A stretch of DNA of 64,000 nt from Arthrospiribacter ruber (GTDB lineage: Bacteria; Bacteroidota; Bacteroidia; Cytophagales; Cyclobacteriaceae): assembly GCF_019343195.1 (NCBI RefSeq), contig NZ_RPHB01000005.1, positions 310,001 to 374,000 on the forward strand, given 5' to 3'. Positions 16,891 to 28,100 of this stretch are shown here, piece by piece. The position numbers were made by a program, and so were the translations under genes. The notes under the pieces were generated by a model. That model ran no database searches. It was given only the letters and a program-made list of their open reading frames with translations, and was not told the origin of the DNA. How positions within the stretch are numbered: the first letter of the stretch is position 1; each line of letters begins with the position of its first letter.

Positions 16891-19800
16891 ATGAAACACA
16901 ATTTACGCAAATCAATTTTGCTTGCACTATTCATGATTTTGAGCAGTATCTCTATACATGCTCAAACAGAAGTAGTTGCAGGCTGGACATTCGGTACAGT
17001 GACAGGAGCAGAATCTCCTTTCGCAGACCAAGGTAATTTCCTTAATGTTGGGATTCAGGAAATCACCTTGACCAATGCCAACATCACAGGTTATGTCGCT
17101 GGATCTCCAGGTAGGGCGATTACATCTAGTGGCTGGATTAACGAAGGAGAAAGATTCTGGGTTGTACCTGTGAATTCGACTGGTTTTTCAAACTTGACCC
17201 TTTCTTCCAAACAACAAAGTTCTGGTACAGGTCCTAGAGACTTTAAAGCACAGTATAGCTTGGATGGTTTAGTTTGGACAGATATACCTGGTGCTTCAAT
17301 CACCGTTGCTAACAACTTAACTACTGGGGTTTTGAATAAAATAGCCCTTCCATCTGAGGCGAGCAACAAACCTTTACTTTTAATCCGATGGCTGAATACT
17401 TCAGATATATCTGTAAATGATGCGGCCATAGGTAGTGGTGGAACTAATAGAATTGATGAAATTTTTATCGAAGGTGAGCCTATAGGGGAAATTCTTGATC
17501 CGACCGCAACTCCGATTATCGATCCTAATGGTGGTACTTTCGATGAAGCTGTCACAGTAACACTTTCCTCTTCTTCAGATAATGCCTCTATTTATTATAC
17601 ACTTGATAGTTCCGAGCCTAATTTAGGAAGCTTAACTTATACAGGTCCAATAGTCATAGAAGAAAGTGCTACACTTTCGGCCATCGCTTTGGCGGATGGT
17701 TTGGGAATCAGTGCTGTGGCTACTGCTGACTTTATCATTAATGTTCCTGCAACTCCTGCTACCGGCATTCCTTATGTACAAAACTTTGAAAACTTTGTAA
17801 GCTTAAGCAGTCCTGTAACTACATTTGGTTCAGAGGGTGAATGGACTTTCTCAGCTGGCGCACTGAATTACAATGGACTTTTTGGTTCCGGTACTGCTGG
17901 AGGTTTTAGAGGAGGAGATGTGCTAGGATACCAACATACTGGAACTTCCGGGCTGCTTACCGCTACTTTGACATTAGAAAACACAACTGGATTCCCTATT
18001 TCTGATTTGGAGATTTCTTACTTAGGAAGAGTCAGTAGGGTTGATCAAACAAGATTCCCAGAATGGACGGTAACGGTAAACGGAACTACTGTTTCAGAAC
18101 TGAGCTACAGCACTTCTTCAGGAGAAGATGAAAATAAATCTGCACTACTTTCTGGACTGAATATCCTCCCAGGAGAATTGGTCACTATTGAATGGTCTTC
18201 TGATAGGGGATTCAATGCTGGGGGTGGAAGTAGACAAATCGGTATCGCTAATTTGAACATTACTATTCCTGAGGTATTAGAGCCTATTGAATTTGTTAAT
18301 TGGGACTTCACAGGCGCTCCTGGGGATCAAGTATCAACAACTGGAAATGCCTTAGTGCAAGGCGTAGTTGCAAGAGATTTTACTAGAGGAGCTGGAATAA
18401 ATGCTACAGGGGGCAACAACTCTATCAACTCAAATGGATGGAATGCAGGAGATGACCGCTATTTTACTTTTGGCTTCAATGTGTCAGCTGATAAGCTGGT
18501 TGATATGACAGCATTACAGATAGGAAGCACCTCATCAAATACTGGTCCTAGAGATTTAGCTTTGGTATATTCGGGTGATGGTTTTACTACTAGATTGGCA
18601 GAATGGCAACATACAGGTTCTTTTGTGAATCAAATCATCGATCTATCAACATTACAAAACCTTTCAGGAGATGTTGAATTCAGGATCATTGCTACAAGTG
18701 ATGTGTCTGCCAATGGCGGGACAATTTCTTCAGGAGGAACATCTAGAGTTACGAATTTCTTCCCTGGAGCAATTCCTGTGACGTTCACAGGAATCGTCAA
18801 AGATGCCGATGGTGTAATTATCCCAAGAATTGAAGTTAGCCCAAGCGAATTGAACTTTGGTGCGGTCAGTTTGGCAGGTACTACTTCTGTTATTTCCTAT
18901 GAAATTTCTGCTGAAAACCTTGAAGGAGATGTCACGGTATCTGCACCAGCTCCTTATCAGGTCTCTAAGGACGGGAATATCTTCTCGGAGTCTATTGTAT
19001 TCACAGAAGAGGAACTTAGTGTTGCTCAGACAGTATTTGTTCAATTGAATAACTCCAATGTAGGAACTTTCAATGCTAGTATCACAAATACAACTTCCGG
19101 AACGCTCCCGGTATCGGTAAGCGTAAGCGGATCAGTATTCGATCCTTTCAATATCTTTGAAGACTTCAACAATATTTGTCAGGCCAACCTTGGCCCCATT
19201 GGAGGTTCTTGGTCCACTGTCAGTGTATTAGGCGATCAGGATTGGTTGTGTACCAACTTCGGAAGAGCAGGCACCACTCCTACTGCCTCTGCGCCTTTTG
19301 GAATGCAGATCAATGGCTTTGCCGCAGGAAGTGCCAGGCTGAATGAAGATTGGTTGATCACACCTGAATTTGATCTTACAGGCTTCAACATTCCTTTACT
19401 TTCTTTCTACAGCAGGGTGGCATTTACCGGCCCAAGGTTGAAGTTGATGATCTCCACGGATTATGTAGAAGGTGATCCTAATTTGGCCAACTGGACAGAA
19501 TTGGAAGACAGGTTTGCCAACGGCGATGTATGGACCTTCTCCGGTGAGTTGGATTTGACTGAATACCTGGATCAAAAAATAAGATTGGCATTTGTCTATA
19601 ATTCTTCACCCGAAGAAGGTGCGGCCAGGTGGACATTGGATGATTTTGAATTAAGAAGTTCAGATGTACCGGCAGCTCCATTCTTCTCCAACAACATCGG
19701 TAATGTGGACTACTTCCACTTTGGAATCATCCCTGCAGGAACCGTTTCTTCTGAAACAAGGTCATTCAATTTCAACCTAAGCAATCCAATTGCACCCTTG

Positions 19801-21630
19801 ACAATTAACAATGGTCCGGTTGGCGGTTTTGAGTTTTCTAAAAACGGGGTAGATTTCAGCCCAAGCCTCAATTACTCTGTCGAAGAATTGACAGGAACCA
19901 AAACGGTTACAGTTCGCTTTGCCCCTACTTCTGAAGGTGCATTTAGCGGTCCTATCACATTTGAATCCGGAGATATAAATGTAAAAAGAGGTTATCTGAC
20001 CGGAGCGACTGTTTCCAAAGATAAAACTTTTGATGTGGTCAACTGGAATATAGAGTGGTTTGGCTCTCCAAGCAATGGGCCAAGCAATCTGGATCTTCAG
20101 CTTCAGAATGTAAAAACCATCATTGAAGACCTAGATGCAGATGTTTATGCATTCCAGGAGATTACAGGTATTGAAAAACTTGATGAGTTGATCGAAGCCT
20201 TGGAAGATTACGAAGGTATCGTCTCTCCTGCTGTATCACTTGGCCCGGACAATTTTGAAACAGCTCAAAAACTTGTCTTCCTTTACAAAAAATCTACTGT
20301 AGAACCTATTAACACTAGAGTGTTATTGGAAGGGGTTCAGCCATCTGATCTGGTAGGTTATCCATCACCTCCTGACAGGTTCTGGGCAAGCGGAAGACTT
20401 CCTTTCCTTTTGGAAGTGAACGCCAATATAGATGGCAAAAAGCAGAAATTCAATCTGATCAATGTGCATGCAAGATCCAATGGTGGGGGCGAAAGTGCCG
20501 GAAATCCTAGATATGCTATGCGAAGGTATGACGTGGATGTATTGAAAGACTCTTTGGACATGTATTATCCAAATGTGCCGTTGATCATTCTTGGGGATTA
20601 CAATGACGATCTGGATGAAACTGTAGCCGACCAAACCGCTCCTACAGTAAATACCTCTGAGACATCATTTATCTCTTACATCAATGATCCTGAAAACTAC
20701 ATTCCTGTGACCTTGTCTCTGAGCAATGCTGGTCTAAGGTCCTTCCCTTCATTTGAAAATGTAATCGACCATGTCATCATTTCTGATGAACTTAGGGACA
20801 ATTGGATAGTCAATTCTGAAAGACTGGTAGCTCCTTTTGACTTAGTACAAAACTACCTCAACACCACATCCGACCACATCCCTGTCAAAACCAGGTTTAC
20901 TTTAAGGTGTGACATTGACATACCTATGATTATTGGGGAAAATGAGCTTTGCTTAGGTTCTGGCAGCACTGAACTTCAGCTGCTTGGTGGCAACTTTACC
21001 CAAGTGGTGTTCTGGGAATCATCTTTGGATGGTCAGACTTGGGAAATGGTAGAGGGCAGCGAAGGATTGTCCGTACTTGAGGTGAGCGGGTTAACTGCAA
21101 CTACACAGTTCAGGGCTTTGGCTGAAAGTGATATTTGCTTCAACTTGACAGATGTCTTTACAGTAACCAATAGAGAGCTTCCTGAGCCATTTATCCTATT
21201 TGAAAGGGGAATGCTGACTACGATTGAAGGTCCATATACGTTCACTTGGTTCAAAGATGAGAACATTATCCAAACGGGCTCTTCAAATGCCGTCAGAACA
21301 GCCGGATCTGGCAATTACAGGGTAGTCATCCAAGATGAATCAGGATGTGAAAGGTCATCTGAAACCATCAGGTTCCCGATCAGACCTACAAATGTCAACG
21401 TGAGGGTATTCCCTAACCCTGCTGACAGACAGGTGACCATCAGCTTGAGAAATGCAGAAGGCTTGCACAACGTAGAGCTTAGAACTTCAGCTGGTGCCTT
21501 GATCGCATCAGATCTGACTTCAAATGGTTTTGCTGAATTTGATGTATCCAACCTATCCAAGGGAACTTACCTGATCGTAATTACCAATCAATTGGGACAA
21601 AGACAGGTGGAAAGACTGATAATCAGATAA
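16891..21630 (+). CDS. Type IX secreted multidomain endonuclease/exonuclease/phosphatase protein
   Basis: 1579 residues. A signal peptide (MKHNLRKSILLALFMILSS, cleavage after HAQ) is followed by a beta-sandwich module (about 27-192), a chitobiase C-terminal-like domain (205-280, with SIYYTLDSSEPN), another beta region, a second copy of the first module (468-625; both copies carry the TGPRD motif), and choice-of-anchor/Ig-like regions. The EEP nuclease/phosphatase domain spans about 1045-1340, with NWNIEWFG, FQEI, ILGDYNDDLDE and the catalytic SDHIPV. A sorting domain at about 1505-1579 (FPNPADRQVTIS, then SKGTYLI) directs export by the type IX system. It probably degrades extracellular DNA or hydrolyses phosphodiesters. 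A terminator follows. Confidence 0.88.
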   Translation: MKHNLRKSILLALFMILSSISIHAQTEVVAGWTFGTVTGAESPFADQGNFLNVGIQEITLTNANITGYVAGSPGRAITSSGWINEGERFWVVPVNSTGFSNLTLSSKQQSSGTGPRDFKAQYSLDGLVWTDIPGASITVANNLTTGVLNKIALPSEASNKPLLLIRWLNTSDISVNDAAIGSGGTNRIDEIFIEGEPIGEILDPTATPIIDPNGGTFDEAVTVTLSSSSDNASIYYTLDSSEPNLGSLTYTGPIVIEESATLSAIALADGLGISAVATADFIINVPATPATGIPYVQNFENFVSLSSPVTTFGSEGEWTFSAGALNYNGLFGSGTAGGFRGGDVLGYQHTGTSGLLTATLTLENTTGFPISDLEISYLGRVSRVDQTRFPEWTVTVNGTTVSELSYSTSSGEDENKSALLSGLNILPGELVTIEWSSDRGFNAGGGSRQIGIANLNITIPEVLEPIEFVNWDFTGAPGDQVSTTGNALVQGVVARDFTRGAGINATGGNNSINSNGWNAGDDRYFTFGFNVSADKLVDMTALQIGSTSSNTGPRDLALVYSGDGFTTRLAEWQHTGSFVNQIIDLSTLQNLSGDVEFRIIATSDVSANGGTISSGGTSRVTNFFPGAIPVTFTGIVKDADGVIIPRIEVSPSELNFGAVSLAGTTSVISYEISAENLEGDVTVSAPAPYQVSKDGNIFSESIVFTEEELSVAQTVFVQLNNSNVGTFNASITNTTSGTLPVSVSVSGSVFDPFNIFEDFNNICQANLGPIGGSWSTVSVLGDQDWLCTNFGRAGTTPTASAPFGMQINGFAAGSARLNEDWLITPEFDLTGFNIPLLSFYSRVAFTGPRLKLMISTDYVEGDPNLANWTELEDRFANGDVWTFSGELDLTEYLDQKIRLAFVYNSSPEEGAARWTLDDFELRSSDVPAAPFFSNNIGNVDYFHFGIIPAGTVSSETRSFNFNLSNPIAPLTINNGPVGGFEFSKNGVDFSPSLNYSVEELTGTKTVTVRFAPTSEGAFSGPITFESGDINVKRGYLTGATVSKDKTFDVVNWNIEWFGSPSNGPSNLDLQLQNVKTIIEDLDADVYAFQEITGIEKLDELIEALEDYEGIVSPAVSLGPDNFETAQKLVFLYKKSTVEPINTRVLLEGVQPSDLVGYPSPPDRFWASGRLPFLLEVNANIDGKKQKFNLINVHARSNGGGESAGNPRYAMRRYDVDVLKDSLDMYYPNVPLIILGDYNDDLDETVADQTAPTVNTSETSFISYINDPENYIPVTLSLSNAGLRSFPSFENVIDHVIISDELRDNWIVNSERLVAPFDLVQNYLNTTSDHIPVKTRFTLRCDIDIPMIIGENELCLGSGSTELQLLGGNFTQVVFWESSLDGQTWEMVEGSEGLSVLEVSGLTATTQFRALAESDICFNLTDVFTVTNRELPEPFILFERGMLTTIEGPYTFTWFKDENIIQTGSSNAVRTAGSGNYRVVIQDESGCERSSETIRFPIRPTNVNVRVFPNPADRQVTISLRNAEGLHNVELRTSAGALIASDLTSNGFAEFDVSNLSKGTYLIVITNQLGQRQVERLIIR

Positions 21631-21649
21631 TACAGTTATAATAAATCTT

Positions 21650-21679
21650 AAAAGCTGCTCCTTAGGGGCAGCTTTTTTT
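21650..21679 (+). terminator. Terminator of the type IX cargo gene
   Basis: AAAGCTGCTCC pairs with GGGGCAGCTTT (one G-T pair), with a 3-nt loop and a T7 tail. Confidence 0.88.
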
Positions 21680-21768
21680 GTTTTTCCCAAAACATCTAAA
21701 GTTTATTATTGCCATATATTGACAGGTGCTTTACTTAAAATTTACTTTCTTTGTATTTCATCAATCAC

Positions 21769-22920
21769 ATGGGAATGTCTCCATTCGAAGAAATCAGACC
21801 ATATTACGACATTGAAGTAAATCAAGCCATCAGGGAAATCATAGATCATCCTATGTTGAAGGCAATGATGAACTTTACCTTTCCTGAGCAGGAAGACAGC
21901 CATTGGAAAGACCTCATGTTGCGTTGTCATTCCATAAGAGATTTTCAGATCAATTTCATATATCCCGGGGTAAGAAAAGTACTGGAAAAAAGCTCGGCAG
22001 GTCTGTCTACCTCCGGTTTTGAAAAACTCGATAAAAGCACTTCCTACCTCTTTATCTCCAACCACAGGGACATTATTCTGGATACTTCTTTGCTCAATGC
22101 TTGTCTGTATGAGCATGGCTACTTTATGACTACTTCTGCCATTGGTGACAATTTGGTCAAAAAACCTTTTCTGAAACACCTTTCAAGACTAACAAGAAAC
22201 TTCACCATCAAACGTGGACTTCCCGCCAGAGAACTATTGGAAAGCTCCAGGACTGTTTCTGCTTTTATCCGGCATTCGCTGCTGCGAGAAAACCGGTCGG
22301 TTTGGATAGCCCAAAGAGAAGGCAGGACCAAAGATGGCAATGATATGACCCACAAAGGAGTCCTCAAAATGATCAGTATGGCTTCAGATCAGGGAGAACA
22401 TTTTTTGGATTATTTTAAAAGACTGAACGTAGTGCCAATCAGCATTTCATACGAATACGACCCTACCGACGTGCTCAAAATGCCAGAGCTTCTGGCCAAG
22501 GCCAACCAAGAAGTATATGTCAAAGGTGAAAATGAAGATTTCAGAACCCTACTGAGCGGGATCATGGGTCAGAAAAAAAGGATCCACATCCACGTAGGTG
22601 ACTGTCTCAATGATAAAATTGACGGCATAAAAGAGAATACCCAGGGACAGGTAAAACAGTTGCAGGCTTTGACTGACCTGATAGATGATCAGATCATCTT
22701 GGGCTATAAGCTTTGGCCTACCAAATACATTGCCCATGACATGCTTACCGGGACGGAACAATATGCTTCAGAATATACAGAAGAAGAAAGAAAGCTGTTT
22801 GAAGCAAGGTTTAGAAGAGGGGTAGACCAAAACAACCCCCTTGCTGTCAAAAGCTTCCTTGCCATGTATGCAAACCCTGTAAGCAACCAGAAAAGGCTTC
22901 TGGAAGAAATACAAAGCTAG
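21769..22920 (+). CDS. PlsC-like glycerol-phosphate acyltransferase
   Basis: 383 residues from the ATG at 21769 (a TTG at 21751 is open but unlikely). The acyltransferase block I motif is NHRDIILD (NHx4D) around residue 101. Block III is AQREGRTKDG around residue 180, followed by block IV-like VVPISISYEYDP. Members transfer acyl groups to glycerol-3-phosphate or lysophosphatidate at the inner membrane. The length is greater than a typical PlsC (about 240), and the N-terminal 80 residues and C-terminal 130 residues are not recognised, so the exact acceptor is uncertain. No membrane helix is obvious. Confidence 0.82.
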   Translation: MGMSPFEEIRPYYDIEVNQAIREIIDHPMLKAMMNFTFPEQEDSHWKDLMLRCHSIRDFQINFIYPGVRKVLEKSSAGLSTSGFEKLDKSTSYLFISNHRDIILDTSLLNACLYEHGYFMTTSAIGDNLVKKPFLKHLSRLTRNFTIKRGLPARELLESSRTVSAFIRHSLLRENRSVWIAQREGRTKDGNDMTHKGVLKMISMASDQGEHFLDYFKRLNVVPISISYEYDPTDVLKMPELLAKANQEVYVKGENEDFRTLLSGIMGQKKRIHIHVGDCLNDKIDGIKENTQGQVKQLQALTDLIDDQIILGYKLWPTKYIAHDMLTGTEQYASEYTEEERKLFEARFRRGVDQNNPLAVKSFLAMYANPVSNQKRLLEEIQS

Positions 22921-22921
22921 A

Positions 22922-24127
22922 TCATACAGGTAACTTGATCGTAAAAAGACTATACTCTCCTGGTACAGACTTGATTTCCATTGTACCGGACATACCGATT
23001 ACCAGATGCCTGACGAGAGCCAAGCCAAACCCATAACCGGTTTCTCCACCTGTACCTTTGAGGGATTTGGCACCACCTTGGAGGATTTCATCAATCTTTT
23101 CAGGACTAAGTCCTACTCCATTGTCTTTGACCTGTACTTCTAAGGTGTTTTGCTCATTCTCTTTATTTAGCAATTGCATTTTAAGTTCAACTTTTCCGGA
23201 TGATGAGGTGAATTTGATAGCATTTGAAATAAGATTTCCTATGACCTGAACCAACTTGTTTTTGTTAAATGGCAATTCCAAATCTTTGCCTTCTATGTCT
23301 ATGGTAAGTCCTACCCCTTTTTGTTTTGCTTGTACTCCATACATATCCAAAAGCTTCTCTTTGAGCAATTCCAGGTTCAACTCGGTATGCGGATTTATTT
23401 GGGGCTTTTGTGTTTCCTGAAAATTTTCCGAAAGAATATCATCTGCCAGTTCAAGTAATGACTTACCGCTTTTTTGAATCAATTGTATAAATTCCAATAC
23501 TTCATCCAGGCTATTGTCCTTTCCTTGCTCTTTAATCACCTGCGCCAGACCTATAATCCCACCCAGTGGTCCACGAATATCATGGGCCACCCGCTTGTTG
23601 TTTTGTTTCATGTCGGACATCTTGGATTTTAGTTGTTGGATTGACAAAAGAATCTTCAGCCTATTGACAATCTCATCAGCTATTATCTTGAGCAGATCAG
23701 TTTTTTCCGGACTCAATTCTTTGAAATTTTTGTCCATCACACAAAGTGCACCGAGGTTAAATCCTCTTTCATCCTTTAAGGGGATGCCCCAATAATAGGT
23801 AAGGTTTGGATCATCCTTGACATAAAATTTATTGTTGAACCTTTCGTCTTTTGTCAGGTCTTTGACTTCAAAAGCCTCCTCCCCCATGATGGTGTAGCTG
23901 CAAACAGCATCTTCCCGTGGCATTTGCATGGTGGGCAACCCGTGGGTGGAAACTGACCATTGAGAAAAACTGTCAATCAGGTTGACCAGCGAAATTTCCG
24001 TTCCGGCTACTTTGGCGGCTAATTTAGCCAAATCCTTAAATTGGGATTCCAAGTCAGTATAGTCCAGGTCATACTCACTCAGGCGTATGACCCTGTCAAA
24101 TTCATTGGAGGGAATAGGAATACTCAT
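22922..24127 (-). CDS. GAF-domain sensor histidine kinase
   Basis: 401 residues from the ATG at 24127; the frame is open to 24184, but that part crosses a run of TA repeats. The N-terminal GAF domain (about 20-155) has TEISLVNLIDSFSQWS and GIPLKDERGFNLGALCVMD. The DHp helix carries H182 in NNKRVAHDIRGPLGG. The ATPase domain shows the N box NAIKFTSSSG, G1 DNGVGLSPEK and G2 GYGFGLALVRHLV. No membrane segments, so it is a soluble sensor, probably of a small ligand bound by GAF. No response regulator is adjacent on its strand. It stands at the left edge of the signalling block. Confidence 0.9.
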   Translation of the reverse strand: MSIPIPSNEFDRVIRLSEYDLDYTDLESQFKDLAKLAAKVAGTEISLVNLIDSFSQWSVSTHGLPTMQMPREDAVCSYTIMGEEAFEVKDLTKDERFNNKFYVKDDPNLTYYWGIPLKDERGFNLGALCVMDKNFKELSPEKTDLLKIIADEIVNRLKILLSIQQLKSKMSDMKQNNKRVAHDIRGPLGGIIGLAQVIKEQGKDNSLDEVLEFIQLIQKSGKSLLELADDILSENFQETQKPQINPHTELNLELLKEKLLDMYGVQAKQKGVGLTIDIEGKDLELPFNKNKLVQVIGNLISNAIKFTSSSGKVELKMQLLNKENEQNTLEVQVKDNGVGLSPEKIDEILQGGAKSLKGTGGETGYGFGLALVRHLVIGMSGTMEIKSVPGEYSLFTIKLPV

Positions 24128-24181
24128 ATATATATATATGTCGGGGTTATAGTCAAAAATAAGATTTAGTGGAGGGGAAAA

Positions 24182-24189
24182 CAAATTTA
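24182..24189 (-). promoter_or_regulatory. Candidate -7 element for the GAF kinase
   Basis: Reads TAAATTTG on the minus strand, an exact TAnnTTTG match, 55 nt upstream of the ATG at 24127. The remaining divergent gap to 24492 (about 300 bp) shows no gene. TTTG at 24258 and TAACTTTTG at 24278-24286 might form a weak + strand promoter for the cyclophilin gene. Confidence 0.4.
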
Positions 24190-24492
24190 GCCTTAATAGA
24201 AAATGAAATACTGTTTAGAATCCATCCTTACTTAGATTCACTTTTCAAAAGTTTAGATTTGCACGGCATAATTGTTTTAACTTTTGCTCCAAGTATAAAG
24301 AAATTTAGATTCAGATGGAGTACCAATCAAAAAGAACCTGATATAGGACGGACAAATTATTTCCTAAAGTTGGTTTAAAGGGAGGTGAACGAAACCATTT
24401 GAAATCATTGGGCCTCGAGAATCAATTGATATCTTCTAATTATAATCACTGCTGTCAGAATTTTTTTATAAATTCAGCCAAATTCTTTCCTC

Positions 24493-25071
24493 ATGAAAAA
24501 ACTTTTGATCATACTCACTTTATTGCAGATTTTTTATCCGGTCTCGCAAGCAAGAGAAAAAATACCCGTCGCCCTTATCAGCACTAATCTTGGCGATATT
24601 TACATCTCCTTTCATGAAGAAACCCCAAAACACAAAGCCAGTTTTATACAACTCGCCGAAAGCGGATATTGGGACTCTCTCACCTTTAATAGGGTCATCC
24701 CAAACTTCGTCGCACAAGGAGGATGCCCTGACACTCCTGAAGGATTCAATGACCCGGAATACCTCCTCGAACCTGAATTTCATCCAAGACTTAGGCATAT
24801 ATACGGTGCCGTCGGTGCGGGAAGAGATGGCAACCCTGATAAGAATTCTGCAAGATGTCAGTTTTATATTGTCCAAAACAAAGAAGGTCTTCATCGGCTA
24901 GATGGGGATTATACGGTATTTGGACAGGTAATAAGTGGAATGGAAGTAGTCGATAAGATAGTAAATGTAGGCCGTGATCAAAACGATCAACCCAATCAGG
25001 ACATAACACTCCTTATCAGCATCATTTACCTCAATCAAAAGGAAATTATCCAGTTGAAGAACAAAGAATAG
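24493..25071 (+). CDS. Periplasmic cyclophilin-type peptidyl-prolyl isomerase
   Basis: 192 residues. A signal peptide (MKKLLIILTLLQIFYPVSQA) leads to a cyclophilin domain with HKASFIQLAESGYWDSL, FNRVIPNFVAQGG (catalytic Arg region), ARCQFYIVQNKEG and DGDYTVFGQVISGMEVVD. It would catalyse cis-trans isomerisation of proline bonds in exported proteins. The cyclophilin loop GYGFGLAL-type motifs are absent, as expected. It precedes the large hybrid kinase by 58 bp, so the two could share a transcript, although no functional link is visible. Confidence 0.92.
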   Translation: MKKLLIILTLLQIFYPVSQAREKIPVALISTNLGDIYISFHEETPKHKASFIQLAESGYWDSLTFNRVIPNFVAQGGCPDTPEGFNDPEYLLEPEFHPRLRHIYGAVGAGRDGNPDKNSARCQFYIVQNKEGLHRLDGDYTVFGQVISGMEVVDKIVNVGRDQNDQPNQDITLLISIIYLNQKEIIQLKNKE

Positions 25072-25129
25072 GATTTAGGTCTTAAGTAATTGGTCAGAAT
25101 TGGTTAAATTCAAATTCTCAGTACCACAA

Positions 25130-28100
25130 ATGAATAAACCCATTATACCACAAGAGGAAGAATTAAGGCTGTCAGAACTTTACGCCTACCGTATTTTGGA
25201 TACGGAAGAGGAAGAAGATTTTGATTTCATTACGGAAATGGCGGCCAAAATCTGTGAAACCAAATATGCCACCATCACTTTGGTTGATAAAAACAGACAA
25301 TGGTTCAAGTCCAAAGTTGGCTTTGAAGTACGGGAAACTCCTTTGGAAGAATCCTTTTGCGCTGTAGCGATTCATTCCGGAAATGACTTTTTTGAGGTTC
25401 CCAATTCCCATCTTGATGCAAGATTCTGCGACTATCCCAATGTCCAAGGTGACCCAAACATCACATTTTACGCCTCATACCCCCTAGTGTCGGACACCGG
25501 GAGGATTCTAGGGACCCTTTGTGTGGCCGATGATGAGGAAAAAACACTCCGCTCAGAACAAAAAAAGGCCCTCAAATCCCTCAGTAACCAAGTAATGAGA
25601 CTGATTGAATTGAGAAAAAGAAATTTCGAACTAAGGCAAAACCAGACATATTACCAATCTTTGATAGAAAACACCCATGGAAGCCCCTACAGGGCCAAAA
25701 ATGATGGCAACCAAACTTTGGTATTTCTGACAAAAGGCTTTGAAAAAATAACCGGATACGAAATCGGGGATTTCCTCCATAATCCGGAAAAGTCCTTCAA
25801 AGACATCATACACCCTGATGATCAGAAAAAAGTCCGGGAAGCAAAAGAAAAAGCCATACAGGAAAATGGACAATGGGAAATCCAGTATAGGATCTTACAC
25901 AGTTCCGGTTTTGTAAAATGGATTGATGAAAGAGGGAAAGCTTATAAAAGTGAGCTGACCAGAGAATCTTACATCGACGGAATTTTGCTGGATATCAGCT
26001 TCCGAAAGAATGAAGAAGTACTGTTCAAAAATATTTTTGACAACAGCCAAGGACTGATCTGTATACATGATTTCAGCGGAAAAATCATCAAAATCAATGG
26101 TGCTGCCTCGGAATCTTTGGGGTATGGATTGGATGAAGTCATAGGAAAAAATATAAGGGAATTTCTGAATGAGTATGATTATCCCATGATCGAACAGTAC
26201 ATGGAGGAAATCAAAAAACGCGGAAGGCATAAAGGTATCCTGCGGCTCAGATCCAAGAATGGAATCAATAAGTATTGGGCTTATGACAACTCGGTAGCAG
26301 ACTTTGGCGGTACCAAGGACATTGTCGTCACCAATTCGGTGGACATTTCGGACAAAATCCGAATGGAAAAGGCATTGAGTGCCACAGAAGAAAGGCTTCA
26401 GCTTATTGCTCAAAGCATAGACGATGCCTATTATGTCTACAACGTCTCCAAAGAGAATTACGAATACTTTAGCCCTAATTCCGAAAAAGTAATAGGCGTC
26501 AATCTGGACTTCTTTTTTGAGGGGCTCAATTTCAACGAAACATACGTACACGAGGAAGATAGAGCAAAATGCCAAGAAGCTGCAAAAAAACTGCATGAAG
26601 GAGAAGCCTATAACATTGAGTTCCGCACTGTAATCAATGGAAAAACCAGATGGCTAAACGAAAAGGCATTTCCAGTAACGTCAGGCTTAAACTCCGAAAT
26701 CAGGGTAGCGGGAAGAGTCACAGATGTCACACAAAGAAAAAATATTCAGCTGGAGCTGGAAAATACCAAGGAAATTCTCGAACAAGCAAGCAAAACTGCA
26801 CGGGTAGGTGCTTGGGAAGTAGATCTCATAGAAAAAAAGATCCATTGGTCCAAGGTAATGAAAGAGATTCACGAGGTGGATGAAAACTTTGAACTTAAGG
26901 TAGAAAACAGCCTGAGTTTTTTCAAAAAAGGCTTCAACAGAAACAAAGCTTCCGAAGGTTTTGATTTACTGATCAAAAAAGATAAACCTCTTGACCTGGA
27001 CTTGCTTATCACAGATGCAAAAGGTAAAGAGAAATGGGTGAGACTTATCGGCAAAGCACAATTCAAAATGGGCAGCTGCATCAGACTGTACGGAACCCTT
27101 CAGGATGTCAATGACATCAGAAAAAAAACAGCCGAATTGGTCAGAACCAAGCAACAATTGGAAAGTATTCTTTCAGAGATGGAAGACGTGGTATGGGCAA
27201 TCAAGCTTCCCCTGCACAAAATGCTTTTTATCACCCCTTCTGTAGAACATTTTTTTGAAATTAAACTCAAAGCCAGCATGCAGGATCCGGATTTCTGGAA
27301 ATCTTTCGTACATCCTGAAGACGCACATATCATTGAAGAAATTACAGAAGAATTGGAAGATGGGGATTTTTATGAAAAAGAACATAGAATCATCACTTCA
27401 AAAGGAACTACCAGATGGGTGTATCATACAGGCAAAATCATCTATGATGCACAAGCCACACCCATCCGACTGGACGTCAAAATGATGGACATCACCAAAG
27501 ACAAAGATTTTGAAAAACAGCTGATCGCAGAAACCAACCGCGCAAATGCAGCCAGTAAATCCAAATCAGAATTTTTGGCCAATATGAGTCATGAAATCAG
27601 AACTCCTCTCAATGGAGTAATAGGTTTTACGGACCTGTTGCTCAAAACAGACCTATCAGGTGTGCAGCAGCAATATGCCGACAATGCCCATACAGCCGGA
27701 AAGTCATTGCTCAACCTTATCAACGACATCCTCGATTTTTCCAAGATAGAAGCAGGGAAATTGGACCTTGACCCTATTGAAACCAACTTGGAGGAAATAC
27801 TCTATGAAACTTTGGATATCATCAAATTTCCGGCAGGACAAAAAAATCTGGAGATCATACTGGACCTGCCCCCTACTCTTCCTGAGTCGGTCTTAATCGA
27901 CCCCCACAGACTCAAGCAGATCCTGATCAACTTACTCAACAATGCCATCAAATTCACCGAAAAAGGCCATGTCATACTTCAGGTAAGGGAAGTGGTTGAA
28001 GTAGACGGACCCTATAAACTTGAATTTACTGTAATCGATACTGGAATTGGAATTCCAGAGGAAGTGCAGAAAAAGCTTTTTCAGGCTTTCTCACAGGCTG

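Noticed and set aside
25895-26596. 233-codon minus-strand frame inside the hybrid kinase
   Set aside because: Antisense shadow; Phe/Ile/Cys-rich composition typical of reverse-strand reading.
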